NCBI GenBank assembly: GCA_017440045.1
Contig: JAFSIA010000068.1
Span: 1-64,000, forward strand
Reading direction: 5' to 3'
Length of the DNA stretch: 64,000 nucleotides
DNA from: Lachnospiraceae bacterium
GTDB taxonomy: Bacteria > Bacillota > Clostridia > Lachnospirales > Lachnospiraceae
Numbering within the stretch: the first letter of the stretch is position 1; each line of letters begins with the position of its first letter. The notes beneath the pieces were generated by a model. The model saw nothing but the letters and a program-made list of their open reading frames with translations. It did not search any database and was not told the origin of the DNA. The position numbers and the translations under genes are program-made. This document shows positions 8,416 through 16,743 of this stretch, piece by piece.

Positions 8416-9930
8416 ATGAGTAGTATGAGAGGAATTGACACTCCTGTTAGACAGAGGAGAAGAAGAGTTTTTAAGGAAGTTGCCAATCTGGCATACAATT
8501 CTACAAATTTAAAGGATGATATGGAGGCGCTTCCATACAAAATCGTTGACTATGATGAGTCAATATTTTGGGAGAGTGTGTACAGGGACCGCTCTATTGT
8601 TCGTGAGCGTATTCGACTGGCTATGGGTATGAGCTTAAGACCAGAGAATAGAGAACGACCAGGTCACTTGACACAGGGACTTGAGGAAAGTGATATTGAT
8701 GAAAAATATTATGAGCCACCACTTATGCAGGTTATACCATCGGCATGTAATGCTTGTCCGGAAAACGAGTACGAGATAACTGATTCGTGTATGGGATGTG
8801 TTGCACATCCATGTCAAAGTGTTTGCCCTGTCGGAGCCATTACTATGGTTAAGGGAAGGTCTGTTATAGATAAGGAAAAATGCATAAAATGTGGCAAGTG
8901 CAAGTCAGTTTGTCCATATGATGCAATATGCCACAAGGAGCGTCCTTGCAAGGCTGCATGTGGTATCAATGCCATAAAATCAGACAGACTTGGACGAGCA
9001 GTTATTGACAATGATATGTGTGTATCCTGTGGTCAGTGTATGGTTAGCTGTCCATTTGGAGCTATTGCAGATAAGTCACAAATATTCCAGTTGATTCGAG
9101 CGATGCAGTCAGGAAGAAAGGTTATAGCCCAGGTTGCGCCGGCCTTTGTAGGTCAGTTTGGACCGAAGGTTACACCGGATATATTTAAGACTGCCCTTAA
9201 AGAATTGGGATTTGCAGATGTATATGAGACAGCTATAGGTGCGGATATGGGATGTATGGCAGAGGCGGAGCATTATGTCAACGAAGTTGCTACAGGAAAG
9301 CAGGCGTTTGCCCTTACATCATGTTGTCCATCATGGTCTGTTATGGCAAAAAATTTGTTCCCGGAAACAATTGATAAGATAAGTAATGAGCTGACACCTA
9401 TGGTGGCTACAGCTCGTATAATAAAGAAGGAGCATCCAGATGCGTCAGTAGTATTTATTGGACCATGTGCATCAAAGAAGCTTGAGGCAAGCAGAAGAAC
9501 AGTTCGTTCAGATGTAGATTTTGTTATTACATTTGAAGAACTTACAGGTATGTTTGAGGCGAAGGGAATTCTTCTTGAAGAGATAGAGGCTATGGACACT
9601 ATGCAGGATGCAACAGCTGCAGGTAGAGGATATGGTGTGGCAGGTGGTGTTGCCAAAGCTATAGAAGAGTGTATAGAGAAATATTATCCTGGAACACCAG
9701 TGTATATCGAGCATGCAGAAAGCCTGTCAGAATGTAAGAAAGTACTGTTAAAGGCCAAGGCAGGTAAGATGAATGGCTGTCTTATAGAAGGAATGGCATG
9801 TCCAGGCGGATGTATTGCGGGAGCAGGAACGAATATTGCTATACCACAGGCTGTAAAAGAAGTAGAGAAGTTTAAGAATGTGGCAGATAAGAAAGTTCCT
9901 GATGAAGGCGTCGGCCAGCATTTTGACTAG
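8416..9930 (+). CDS. Monomeric [FeFe] hydrogenase with ferredoxin-like clusters (group B-like)
   Basis: The product has 504 residues. After an N-terminal region come Cys-rich ferredoxin-type motifs between residues 110 and 220 (CIKCGKCKSVCPYDAIC and CVSCGQCMVSCPFGAI are clear CxxCxxCxxxC sites; CMGCVAHPCQSVCP is a further one). The H-cluster domain shows all three signatures: L1 TSCCPSW near 304, L2 GPCASKKLEA near 351 and L3 EGMACPGGCIAGAG near 462. The variants GPCASKK and GAG, in place of MPC and GGG, fit the group B (M2-like) hydrogenases. It should reduce protons or oxidise H2 with ferredoxin in the cytosol. Maturases are not in the window. AAGGAAGG precedes the ATG. The gene stands alone, with a repeat array before it and a terminator after it. 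Confidence 0.88.
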   Translation: MSSMRGIDTPVRQRRRRVFKEVANLAYNSTNLKDDMEALPYKIVDYDESIFWESVYRDRSIVRERIRLAMGMSLRPENRERPGHLTQGLEESDIDEKYYEPPLMQVIPSACNACPENEYEITDSCMGCVAHPCQSVCPVGAITMVKGRSVIDKEKCIKCGKCKSVCPYDAICHKERPCKAACGINAIKSDRLGRAVIDNDMCVSCGQCMVSCPFGAIADKSQIFQLIRAMQSGRKVIAQVAPAFVGQFGPKVTPDIFKTALKELGFADVYETAIGADMGCMAEAEHYVNEVATGKQAFALTSCCPSWSVMAKNLFPETIDKISNELTPMVATARIIKKEHPDASVVFIGPCASKKLEASRRTVRSDVDFVITFEELTGMFEAKGILLEEIEAMDTMQDATAAGRGYGVAGGVAKAIEECIEKYYPGTPVYIEHAESLSECKKVLLKAKAGKMNGCLIEGMACPGGCIAGAGTNIAIPQAVKEVEKFKNVADKKVPDEGVGQHFD

Positions 9931-9951
9931 AATTTGTATATAAAAGAAAAT

Positions 9952-9991
9952 AAAACAGCCATCCTCGTATAGAGGGTGGCTCTGTTGTTTA
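9952..9991 (+). terminator. Intrinsic terminator after the hydrogenase gene
   Basis: ACAGCCATCCTC pairs with GAGGGTGGCTCTGT (one G-T wobble and one mismatch in the lower stem) around a short GTATA loop, followed by TGTTGTTT. Confidence 0.8.
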
Positions 9992-10032
9992 ATCTAAGCT
10001 GCTTTGAACTAAGGATTTGATGGAGGATAAAT

Positions 10033-11865
10033 ATGAACCTACTTACTATAAAAAACTTTTCAAAGTCAATCACAGATAAGGTGCTCTTTGAAAATACTGA
10101 TTTTTCCATAAATGAAGGTGAAAAGATTGGAGTTATAGGTGTAAACGGAACAGGAAAGTCGACACTTCTTAAGATTATTTCAGGTATTATGGAAACAGAT
10201 GAAGGAGATGTAATAAAGGCTAACAGAGTGAAGATAAAGTATCTTCCTCAGAATCCGGAATTTCCGGAAGGCATCACTATATATGACTATGTTATATCTT
10301 TAAATAAAAATGAGCATAACAGTTGGAATGTGGAGGGTGAAGCAAAAAATATCTTGAATATTTTAGGCTTTACAGACTATGAGCAGGTGGTAGATAAGCT
10401 TTCAGGTGGACAAAAGAAGAGAGTTGCATTGGCAGCTACACTTTTAAGCGACTGTGACATACTTGTGCTTGATGAGCCAACAAACCATCTTGATAGCTAT
10501 ATGTCAGCGTGGCTTGAGGAGTATCTTAAGAAATTAAAAGCGGCATTAGTTATGGTTACACATGATAGATATTTTTTGGACAGAGTGTGCAATGGCATTG
10601 CAGAGATAGATGGAGGAAAGATTTATAGATATACAGGTGGATATGAAAAATTCTTAGAGGAAAAGACCTTAAGAGAGGAAATAGCTATATCATCTGAGAG
10701 AAAACGCCAGAGTATACTTCGTGTGGAGCTTGAATGGATACAGCGAGGGGCGAGAGCCAGAAGCACAAAACAAAAGGCTCATATACAAAGATATGAAGCA
10801 CTTAAAAATATGGAAGGACTAAAGGAAGCAGAGAAACTTCAGATGAGCTCTGCCAGCAGCAGACTTGGAAACAAAACTATTGAGCTTAAAGATATTTGTA
10901 AATCATTTGGCGACAAAGCTCTTATAAAGGATTTTAATTATATATTTTTAAGTGATGACAGAATCGGAATCGTTGGAGAAAATGGTTGTGGCAAGTCGAC
11001 ACTTGTAAAGATAATCACAGGTGAACTGGCTCCGGATAAAGGTACTGTGGATGTTGGACAGACAGTTAAGATTGGATATTTCTCCCAGGAAAATGAACAC
11101 CTTCCAGAGGATATGAAGGTCATAGATTATATTAGAGATACGGCGGAATTCGTTCAGACTGAGGAAGGGACGATATCGGCTACAAAAATGCTTGAAAGAT
11201 TTTTGTTTAATTCCACATTACAATACCAGATGATAGGAAGACTTTCAGGTGGAGAAAAGAGAAGACTTTATCTGCTGAAGATTCTGATGGAAGCCCCTAA
11301 TGTACTCATATTAGATGAGCCTACGAATGATTTGGATATATCGACAATGATGATACTGGAAGATTATCTTGATTCGTTTAATGGTATCGTTATATCGGTA
11401 TCTCATGACAGATATTTCTTAAACAGAATAGTGAACAGAATATTTGCTTATGAGACAGACGAGGAAACGGGAGGGCAAAATATTGTCCAGTATGAGGGAA
11501 ACTATAACGATTATATAGAGAAAAGTGGAATTGACCCATACAATACTGTCCTGAAAAAGAGAGATACAAATAAATTAGACCTTAAGCAGGAAGGTAAAAC
11601 TACAGATACAAGTGTAAAGCCAAAGAGCACAAAGCTTAAGATGTCTTACAACGAACAGAGAGAGTTTGAACACATTGACGAAGATATAGCAGCCCTTGAA
11701 GAAAAGATAGAAAAGCTTGAGAGAGATATAGCGTCAAATGCAACAAACTTTGTAAAACTTAATGAATTGACAAAGGAAAAGGAAGAGGCGGAGAGGCTTC
11801 TTTCGGAAAAAATGGACAGATGGGTATATCTTAACGATTTGAATGATAAAATTAATAATGGATAA
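10033..11865 (+). CDS. ABC-F family ribosome-associated ATPase (Uup/YfmR-like)
   Basis: This 610-residue soluble protein has two tandem ABC ATPase domains and no membrane helices. The first has GVNGTGKS (about residue 36), LSGGQKKR and LVLDEPTNHLD; the second has GENGCGKS (about 316), LSGGEKRR and LILDEPTNDLD. The linker between them carries the basic segment RGARARSTKQKAHIQR typical of Uup/YfmR-type proteins. The C-terminal 80 residues form a Glu/Lys-rich coiled coil, also a Uup feature. ABC-F proteins act at the ribosomal E site to relieve stalls or confer antibiotic resistance; the long C-terminal coiled coil favours the housekeeping Uup/YfmR branch. The gene begins about 40 nt after the hydrogenase terminator with GGAGG upstream of the ATG. 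Confidence 0.9.
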   Translation: MNLLTIKNFSKSITDKVLFENTDFSINEGEKIGVIGVNGTGKSTLLKIISGIMETDEGDVIKANRVKIKYLPQNPEFPEGITIYDYVISLNKNEHNSWNVEGEAKNILNILGFTDYEQVVDKLSGGQKKRVALAATLLSDCDILVLDEPTNHLDSYMSAWLEEYLKKLKAALVMVTHDRYFLDRVCNGIAEIDGGKIYRYTGGYEKFLEEKTLREEIAISSERKRQSILRVELEWIQRGARARSTKQKAHIQRYEALKNMEGLKEAEKLQMSSASSRLGNKTIELKDICKSFGDKALIKDFNYIFLSDDRIGIVGENGCGKSTLVKIITGELAPDKGTVDVGQTVKIGYFSQENEHLPEDMKVIDYIRDTAEFVQTEEGTISATKMLERFLFNSTLQYQMIGRLSGGEKRRLYLLKILMEAPNVLILDEPTNDLDISTMMILEDYLDSFNGIVISVSHDRYFLNRIVNRIFAYETDEETGGQNIVQYEGNYNDYIEKSGIDPYNTVLKKRDTNKLDLKQEGKTTDTSVKPKSTKLKMSYNEQREFEHIDEDIAALEEKIEKLERDIASNATNFVKLNELTKEKEEAERLLSEKMDRWVYLNDLNDKINNG

Positions 11866-11963
11866 GAGCATAGACACATAAAGAAAAACGCCAGTGAAAT
11901 CTGAGGTGACCCCAAAAAGTTAGACTTTTTAGCGTAGCAGTTTTAAAGGCTGCTACGCTATTT

Positions 11964-12851
11964 TTATGCAGCCAAGGCAGAGAGCCTGTATTCTACAGGA
12001 CTCATCCATCCAAGTTTCTCTTTAATACGTTTTTCATTGTAATACAAAATGTATTTTTCAATAGCGTCTTTCAGTTCATCAAAACTGTAGTATGTAACTC
12101 CATAATACATTTCTTGTTTTAAAAGTCCAAAGAAATTTTCCATAACAGAATTATCATAACAATTACCTTTTCGAGACATACTCTGAAAAACTTTATTTTC
12201 TTTTAATTCATTCGAATACGCAGGCATTTGATACGCCCATCCTCTGTCAGAATGAAAAGTTCTTCTATAAGGACAATCAGAAGTGATTTCGATAGCCTTC
12301 TTTTGAGCAGATAATACACTTATCGCAGATGGTGTTTTACTAATCCCATAGCTTAATATTTCACCGTTAAACATATCTAGGAATGGATCCAAATATAGTT
12401 TTTTGATTATAATACGTCCTTTTTCATCAATCTCGTAATACTTAAATTCTGTAGTATCAGTAGTAATTTTCTGATGTGGAATGGTAGTATGAAATCGTCT
12501 ATGGATTCTATTTGGTGCAATTCTTCCGACATTCCCTTTATACGAATTATAGCGTCGACTCTTACGTGTGTATGATGTTACTTGCAAACCAAGTTTCTGC
12601 ATAATTCTTTGAACTTTCTTTTTGTTTACATTGATTCCTTCTTTTCGAAGAACAGCCTGCATTCGGCGATATCCATAATCCTTGTGTTCATTATGTATAG
12701 CAAGAATCTTTTCTTCTAACTCCTTATTAGGGTCGACTCTATCAAAGCGTTTTTGCCAATACATATATGTTGCCTTAGGAAAGCCAACTACCGCGAGAAC
12801 ATCTTTCAGTTTGAATTCTCCTCGGAGGCTGTGGATGATTCTCGCTGTCTT
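11964..12851 (-). CDS. IS3-family transposase OrfB (DDE integrase), entered by -1 frameshift
   Basis: OrfB is an rve-type DDE catalytic domain. TTDTTEF holds the first Asp, TFHSDRGW the second and CYDNSVMENFFGLLKQE the Glu, with the usual HTH_21 region before them (KDYGYRRMQAVLRKEG). The reading frame is exactly -1 to OrfA and is open well upstream of its first ATG (12764). The residues around 12851-12765 (KTARIIHSLRG, LKDVLAVVGFPKAT) match the normal N-terminus of IS150-type OrfB. The candidate slip site is CTGAAAAGA at 12856-12848 on the minus strand, where AAA could re-pair one base back. The start given here is the first codon after that slip. The product would be the OrfAB fusion transposase. 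Confidence 0.88.
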   Translation of the reverse strand, partial: KTARIIHSLRGEFKLKDVLAVVGFPKATYMYWQKRFDRVDPNKELEEKILAIHNEHKDYGYRRMQAVLRKEGINVNKKKVQRIMQKLGLQVTSYTRKSRRYNSYKGNVGRIAPNRIHRRFHTTIPHQKITTDTTEFKYYEIDEKGRIIIKKLYLDPFLDMFNGEILSYGISKTPSAISVLSAQKKAIEITSDCPYRRTFHSDRGWAYQMPAYSNELKENKVFQSMSRKGNCYDNSVMENFFGLLKQEMYYGVTYYSFDELKDAIEKYILYYNEKRIKEKLGWMSPVEYRLSALAA

Positions 12852-13384
12852 TTCAGAAGAGCTTCCTCCTCTAAACGCAGCCTCCTCCGTTCTTTTAAAT
12901 AAGCATTCTCTATTCTAAGTTTTAATAATTCGTCTTCCAACTGTTTAACATGTTCTGCACTAGTATCTACAATATTATCTGCTAACGATGAAGTTTTAGT
13001 TTCTGATTTTTTTGATATGTCCACCCTTTTAGTCCTTCCCTTCTTTCGAGGACGTAAAGCATCAGGACCCGCAATTCTGAAATCATTTACCCACTTAGTA
13101 ATAAGCCCTGGATTATTGATGTTTTCTTGGAATGCTAAATCTTGATATGAAACCTCGCTTGATAGATATAACTCTACCATAGAAAGTTTGTATTCAAAAG
13201 AGTATTTTTTGTTTTTTCTAGATCGTAGCAACGCCGAATCTCCATTTTTCTCGTAACCATGTACCCAATTTTTAATTGATGTGTAAGGTATTGAATATTT
13301 TTTTGCCAAAAATTCAAATCCGCCTTCTCCCGAGAAATATTCTTTGATTATTTGTTTCTTGAATTCAAAACTATATTTTGCCAT
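12806..13384 (-). CDS. IS3-family transposase OrfA
   Basis: This 192-residue DNA-binding protein has two successive helix-turn-helix modules (FEFLAKKYSIPYTSIKNW near residue 23 and YQDLAFQENI with ITKWVNDF near 80), the arrangement of IS150-type OrfA. A C-terminal leucine-zipper-like coiled coil (about 140-180) serves oligomerisation. It starts 58 nt inside the right inverted repeat end. Its 3' part overlaps orfB in the -1 frame, and ribosomes that slip make the OrfAB transposase. Confidence 0.9.
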   Translation of the reverse strand: MAKYSFEFKKQIIKEYFSGEGGFEFLAKKYSIPYTSIKNWVHGYEKNGDSALLRSRKNKKYSFEYKLSMVELYLSSEVSYQDLAFQENINNPGLITKWVNDFRIAGPDALRPRKKGRTKRVDISKKSETKTSSLADNIVDTSAEHVKQLEDELLKLRIENAYLKERRRLRLEEEALLKRQRESSTASEENSN

Positions 13385-13484
13385 GAAAAAACCGACCTCC
13401 CAATCGTTAGATTTATAGGTCTAACTTTTGGGGGTCGGTTCAATCATATTAGACTTCGCTGGCGTTTAAACTTAGTCAGTTAAA

Positions 13485-13718
13485 TTACTTTATAAATGTC
13501 AAAATAGCAAGTACGATACCAACAACCTCGTAAATCCATATAAGTGCACTTACAATACCTACGATGATGTTAACGATAGCAATACCTGAAAGTATTCCTA
13601 AAACAACACCTAAAACTGCAGCAACTACAACGTAAATAACGATTGCAATTACAAGACTAACAACGTTATCCTTCTTAACCATACTGTTAAGAGGAAATAA
13701 TGGTAATAACTTTTCCAT
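13485..13718 (-). CDS. Small two-helix membrane protein
   Basis: This 77-residue hydrophobic protein begins MEKLLPLFPLNSM and is followed by about 60 residues of Val/Ile-rich sequence forming two or three membrane segments. No family motif is recognised. AAGGAGGACC lies 7 nt before the ATG at 13718; a longer reading from 13790 starts inside the promoter and is rejected. A consensus promoter precedes it, so it is a real, separately expressed gene. Its original terminator is the one split by the IS. Confidence 0.75.
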   Translation of the reverse strand: MEKLLPLFPLNSMVKKDNVVSLVIAIVIYVVVAAVLGVVLGILSGIAIVNIIVGIVSALIWIYEVVGIVLAILTFIK

Positions 13719-13761
13719 TTTGTGGTCCTCCTTTTGGATATGTAAAAAATCTTTCGAAAAA

Positions 13762-13790
13762 ATATTAGCACCATTGTCGAAACTTGTCAA
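13762..13790 (-). promoter_or_regulatory. Consensus promoter of the small membrane protein gene
   Basis: On the minus strand TTGACA (13790-13785) and TAATAT (13767-13762) are 17 bp apart, with a TG one base before the -10 element. The predicted start near 13755 gives a leader of about 37 nt. Confidence 0.8.
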
Positions 13791-13830
13791 ATGTTTACAT
13801 TATTGTCTCATAAAAAAACCTTGGTAAAAG

Positions 13831-13859
13831 TTGACTTTTTGTAGTAAAAATGGTACTTT
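13831..13859 (+). promoter_or_regulatory. Promoter of the acyl-CoA ligase-like gene
   Basis: TTGACT (13831-13836) and TACTTT (13854-13859) are separated by 17 bp, and TGG directly before TACTTT gives an extended -10. The start would be near 13866, leaving a leader of about 67 nt. Confidence 0.65.
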
Positions 13860-13932
13860 AATAGTTAGACGGTTTAGCACATTAAAGTGCTTGTTGAATT
13901 GAAAAAATAATGTTTGGGAAGGAATTACCGAT

Positions 13933-15567
13933 ATGCCAGTAATGGAATACTTAGAGAGAAATGCAAAGCTTTATCCGGATGAGGTGGCTCTTGTTGAGTT
14001 GAATCCTGATGAGAAGGATAACAGAAGAACTACATGGAAGGAATATGAGCTTATTGAGCCGGATAGATTTACGCCATATAGAAGAGAGATTACATGGAGC
14101 GTATTTAACGAGAAGGCAAACAGATTTGCAAATATGCTTATAAGCAGAGGTATAAAGAAGGGCGACAAGGTAGCTATCATTATGTACAACTGCTTGGAGT
14201 GGTTGCCTATATATTTTGGTGTATTAAAGAGTGGAGCTATAGCAGTACCATTTAACTTCAGATATGATGCTGATGAGATTCTCTACTGTGCCGAGCTTGC
14301 AGAGGTTGATATGATTGTGTTTGGCCCTGCATTTATAGGACGTATAGAGGCTAATGCAGAGCGCTTAAGCAAGGGAAGACTCCTTATATATGTGGGAGAT
14401 AACTGTCCGAGCTTCGCAGAGAGCTATCATGAGCTGGTAGCTGACTGTTCAAGTAAGACACCTGAGAGAGACATAACAGATGAAGACTATGGCGCAATCT
14501 ATTTTTCATCGGGAACAACAGGATTTCCAAAGGCTATTTTACATAAACATTTAAGCTTGACACAGGCAGCAGAGATGGAGCAGAAGCACCACGAGACAGG
14601 TAGAGAGGATACATTCCTTTGTATACCTCCGCTTTATCATACAGGTGCAAAGTTCCACTGGATGGGAAGCCTTGTAGCAGGAAGTAAGGCGGTTCTTTTA
14701 AAGGGAACCAGACCGGAGACGATTCTCAATGCGGTTTCAACGGAAGCGTGTACAATAGTGTGGCTTCTTGTTCCTTGGGCACAGGATATTTTAGATGCGC
14801 TAGACAGAGGAGATATAAAGTTAGAAGATTATCAGTTAAAGCAGTGGAGACTTATGCATATTGGTGCACAGCCGGTTCCACCTTCGCTTATTAAGAGATG
14901 GAAGGAATACTTCCCAGAGCACGATTACGATACAAATTATGGACTTTCAGAGTCTACAGGCCCTGGTTGTGTTCATCTTGGTATGGGCAACATTCACAAG
15001 GTCGGTGCTATTGGTGTGCCGGGCTACAGATGGCAGTGTAAGATTGTAGATGAGGCAGGAAATGAAGTAAAGCAGGGAGATGTAGGAGAGCTTTGTGTTT
15101 ACGGTCCCGGCGTCATGACATGCTACTATAACAATCCAGAGGCTACAGCTGAGACAATCAAGGACGGCTGGCTTTACACAGGTGATATGGCTATGATAGA
15201 TGAAGATGGCTTTATATTCCTTGTCGATAGAAAGAAGGATGTTATCGTAAGTGGTGGAGAAAATATCTATCCTGTACAGATTGAGGACTTTATAAGAAAG
15301 TTTAATAAGGTTAAGGATGTGGCTGTTATCGGTCTTTCGGACAGACGTTTAGGAGAGAAGACAGCAGCTATTATAGAGATAAAGGATGGTATGGAATGTA
15401 CTGTGGAGGAGATTGAGGAGTTCTGCCTTGACCTTCCAAGATACAAACGTCCAAAGGAAATTATCTTTGCAGAAATACCTAGAAATGCAACAGGAAAGAT
15501 TGAGAAGCCAAGACTTAGAAAGATGTATGGTGCAGATAACCTTGTTGCAAAGGAAAATATGGCATAA
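13933..15567 (+). CDS. AMP-dependent acyl-CoA synthetase/ligase
   Basis: This 544-residue adenylate-forming enzyme of the ANL superfamily has the P-loop-like YFSSGTTGFPKAILHKH near residue 190, the YGLSEST A5 motif near 336, YTGDMAMIDEDGFIFLVDR near 415 (the Asp that binds ribose and the hinge region), and the C-terminal RNATGKIEK with the catalytic Lys near 527. It forms an acyl-adenylate and then probably an acyl-CoA. The closest-looking families are fatty-acyl-CoA and crotonobetaine/carnitine-type ligases; the exact acid cannot be told. It is cytoplasmic. GGGAAGGAA is upstream of the ATG. The glf-type gene follows 53 nt later on the same strand. Confidence 0.85.
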   Translation: MPVMEYLERNAKLYPDEVALVELNPDEKDNRRTTWKEYELIEPDRFTPYRREITWSVFNEKANRFANMLISRGIKKGDKVAIIMYNCLEWLPIYFGVLKSGAIAVPFNFRYDADEILYCAELAEVDMIVFGPAFIGRIEANAERLSKGRLLIYVGDNCPSFAESYHELVADCSSKTPERDITDEDYGAIYFSSGTTGFPKAILHKHLSLTQAAEMEQKHHETGREDTFLCIPPLYHTGAKFHWMGSLVAGSKAVLLKGTRPETILNAVSTEACTIVWLLVPWAQDILDALDRGDIKLEDYQLKQWRLMHIGAQPVPPSLIKRWKEYFPEHDYDTNYGLSESTGPGCVHLGMGNIHKVGAIGVPGYRWQCKIVDEAGNEVKQGDVGELCVYGPGVMTCYYNNPEATAETIKDGWLYTGDMAMIDEDGFIFLVDRKKDVIVSGGENIYPVQIEDFIRKFNKVKDVAVIGLSDRRLGEKTAAIIEIKDGMECTVEEIEEFCLDLPRYKRPKEIIFAEIPRNATGKIEKPRLRKMYGADNLVAKENMA

Positions 15568-15620
15568 AAATAATATGATTTAGTAGTGAGATTAAATGGT
15601 TAATAGAAATGAGGCAGAGT

Positions 15621-16718
15621 ATGTACGATTATTTAGTAGTTGGATCAGGATTATATGGAGCTGTGTTTGCTCATGAGGCAAAGGCAGCAGGGAAAAGTGT
15701 ACTTGTTATAGATAAGAGACCTAATATAGCAGGAAATGTTTATACAGAGGAAATCGAAGGCATAAATGTACATAAATATGGAGCACATATATTCCACACT
15801 AACAATAAAAAGGTTTGGGATTATGTTACAAAGTTTGCTGAGTTCAACAGATTTACCAATTCACCTGTAGCAAATTACAATGGTGAACTGTATTCATTGC
15901 CATTTAATATGTACACATTTAATAAGATGTGGGGCGTTGTTACACCGGAGGAAGCTGCAGAGAAAATCGAGGAGCAAAAAAAAGCAGCTGGCATAACAGA
16001 GCCAAAGAATCTGGAGGAACAGGCCATAAGCTTAGTTGGTACAGATATATATGAGAAGCTTGTAAAGGGCTACACTGAGAAGCAGTGGGGAAGACCTTGC
16101 AATGAGCTTCCTGCATTTATCATAAAGAGATTGCCTGTTAGATTTACGTTTGATAACAACTATTTCAATGCGTTGTATCAGGGTATACCTATGGGCGGCT
16201 ACACAAAGATGGTAGCAAATATGTTAGAGGGAATTGAAGTAAGACTAGGAGTTGATTATCTTGAGAATAAGGCAGAGCTTGATTCTTTGGCTGACAAGGT
16301 AGTCTATACGGGTGCGATTGATGCTTACTTTAATTATACATTAGGCGAATTGCAGTACCGTTCTGTCAGATTTGAGACAGAGGTATTAGATAAGCCTAAT
16401 TTCCAGGGAAATGCAGCTGTAAACTATACAGACGCTAAGACACCTTGGACAAGAATTATCGAGCACAAGTGGTTCGAATTTGGCACTCAGCCAAAGACAG
16501 TAATTAGTCGTGAATACAGTTCAGAGTGGAAGCTAGGGGATGAGCCATACTATCCTGTAAACGATGAGAAGAACGGAAAACTGTACGAGGAATACAAAAA
16601 GCTTGCAGAGAAGGAAGATAAGACCATATTTGGGGGTAGACTTGGTGAGTACAAGTATTATGATATGGACGCTGTTATCGCATCTGCATTGGAGCTTTGC
16701 GAGAGAGAGTTGCGCTAA
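15621..16718 (+). CDS. glf: UDP-galactopyranose mutase
   Basis: The 365-residue flavoenzyme interconverts UDP-galactopyranose and UDP-galactofuranose, the donor for galactofuranose-containing surface glycans. The FAD-binding GSGLYGAVFAHEA lies near residue 8, followed by RPNIAGNVYTE and YGAHIFHTN, a characteristic UGM segment. YTEKQWGRPC and RIIEHKWFEF contain conserved active-site residues, and GGRLGEYKYYDMDAV is the C-terminal FAD-contact motif. The frame has an earlier ATG at 15609, but GAGG at 15612-15615 suits the ATG at 15621 and the family starts at MYDYLVVG. Related glycan genes are not nearby. Confidence 0.94.
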   Translation: MYDYLVVGSGLYGAVFAHEAKAAGKSVLVIDKRPNIAGNVYTEEIEGINVHKYGAHIFHTNNKKVWDYVTKFAEFNRFTNSPVANYNGELYSLPFNMYTFNKMWGVVTPEEAAEKIEEQKKAAGITEPKNLEEQAISLVGTDIYEKLVKGYTEKQWGRPCNELPAFIIKRLPVRFTFDNNYFNALYQGIPMGGYTKMVANMLEGIEVRLGVDYLENKAELDSLADKVVYTGAIDAYFNYTLGELQYRSVRFETEVLDKPNFQGNAAVNYTDAKTPWTRIIEHKWFEFGTQPKTVISREYSSEWKLGDEPYYPVNDEKNGKLYEEYKKLAEKEDKTIFGGRLGEYKYYDMDAVIASALELCERELR

Positions 16719-16743
16719 CTTCCTTTAGCGCGGAGGTGAGGTA

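Larger units (their letters stand above)
11902..13442 (-). mobile_element. IS3-family (IS150-like) insertion sequence, apparently intact
   Basis: The element is 1541 bp and is bounded by imperfect inverted repeats of about 24 bp. The left end reads TGAGGTGACCCC then AAAAAGTTAGAC; the right end, read on the minus strand, is TGAACCGACCCCC then AAAAGTTAGAC. Both ends finish in TG/CA as in IS3 elements. A 3-bp direct repeat ATC flanks it (11899-11901 and 13443-13445), the expected target duplication. It carries orfA and a -1 overlapping orfB. No internal stop or deletion is seen, so it may be active. Confidence 0.92.
11884..13469. terminator. Bidirectional terminator split by an insertion sequence
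   Basis: AAACGCCAGTGAA at 11886-11898 and TTCGCTGGCGTTT at 13455-13467 are complementary over 13 positions with one G-T wobble. They now lie 1.5 kb apart, with the IS and its target duplication between them. Removing the IS and one ATC copy restores a hairpin with a 12-nt loop. An A-run lies before the left arm and TTT ends the right arm, so it would have served both the ABC-F gene (+) and the small membrane protein gene (-). Confidence 0.85.

Noticed and set aside
11964..13384. IS transposase as a frameshifted pseudogene
   Set aside because: The orfA/orfB offset is exactly -1, with an A-rich slip site and a normal OrfB N-terminus in the overlap, as expected of programmed frameshifting in IS3 elements.
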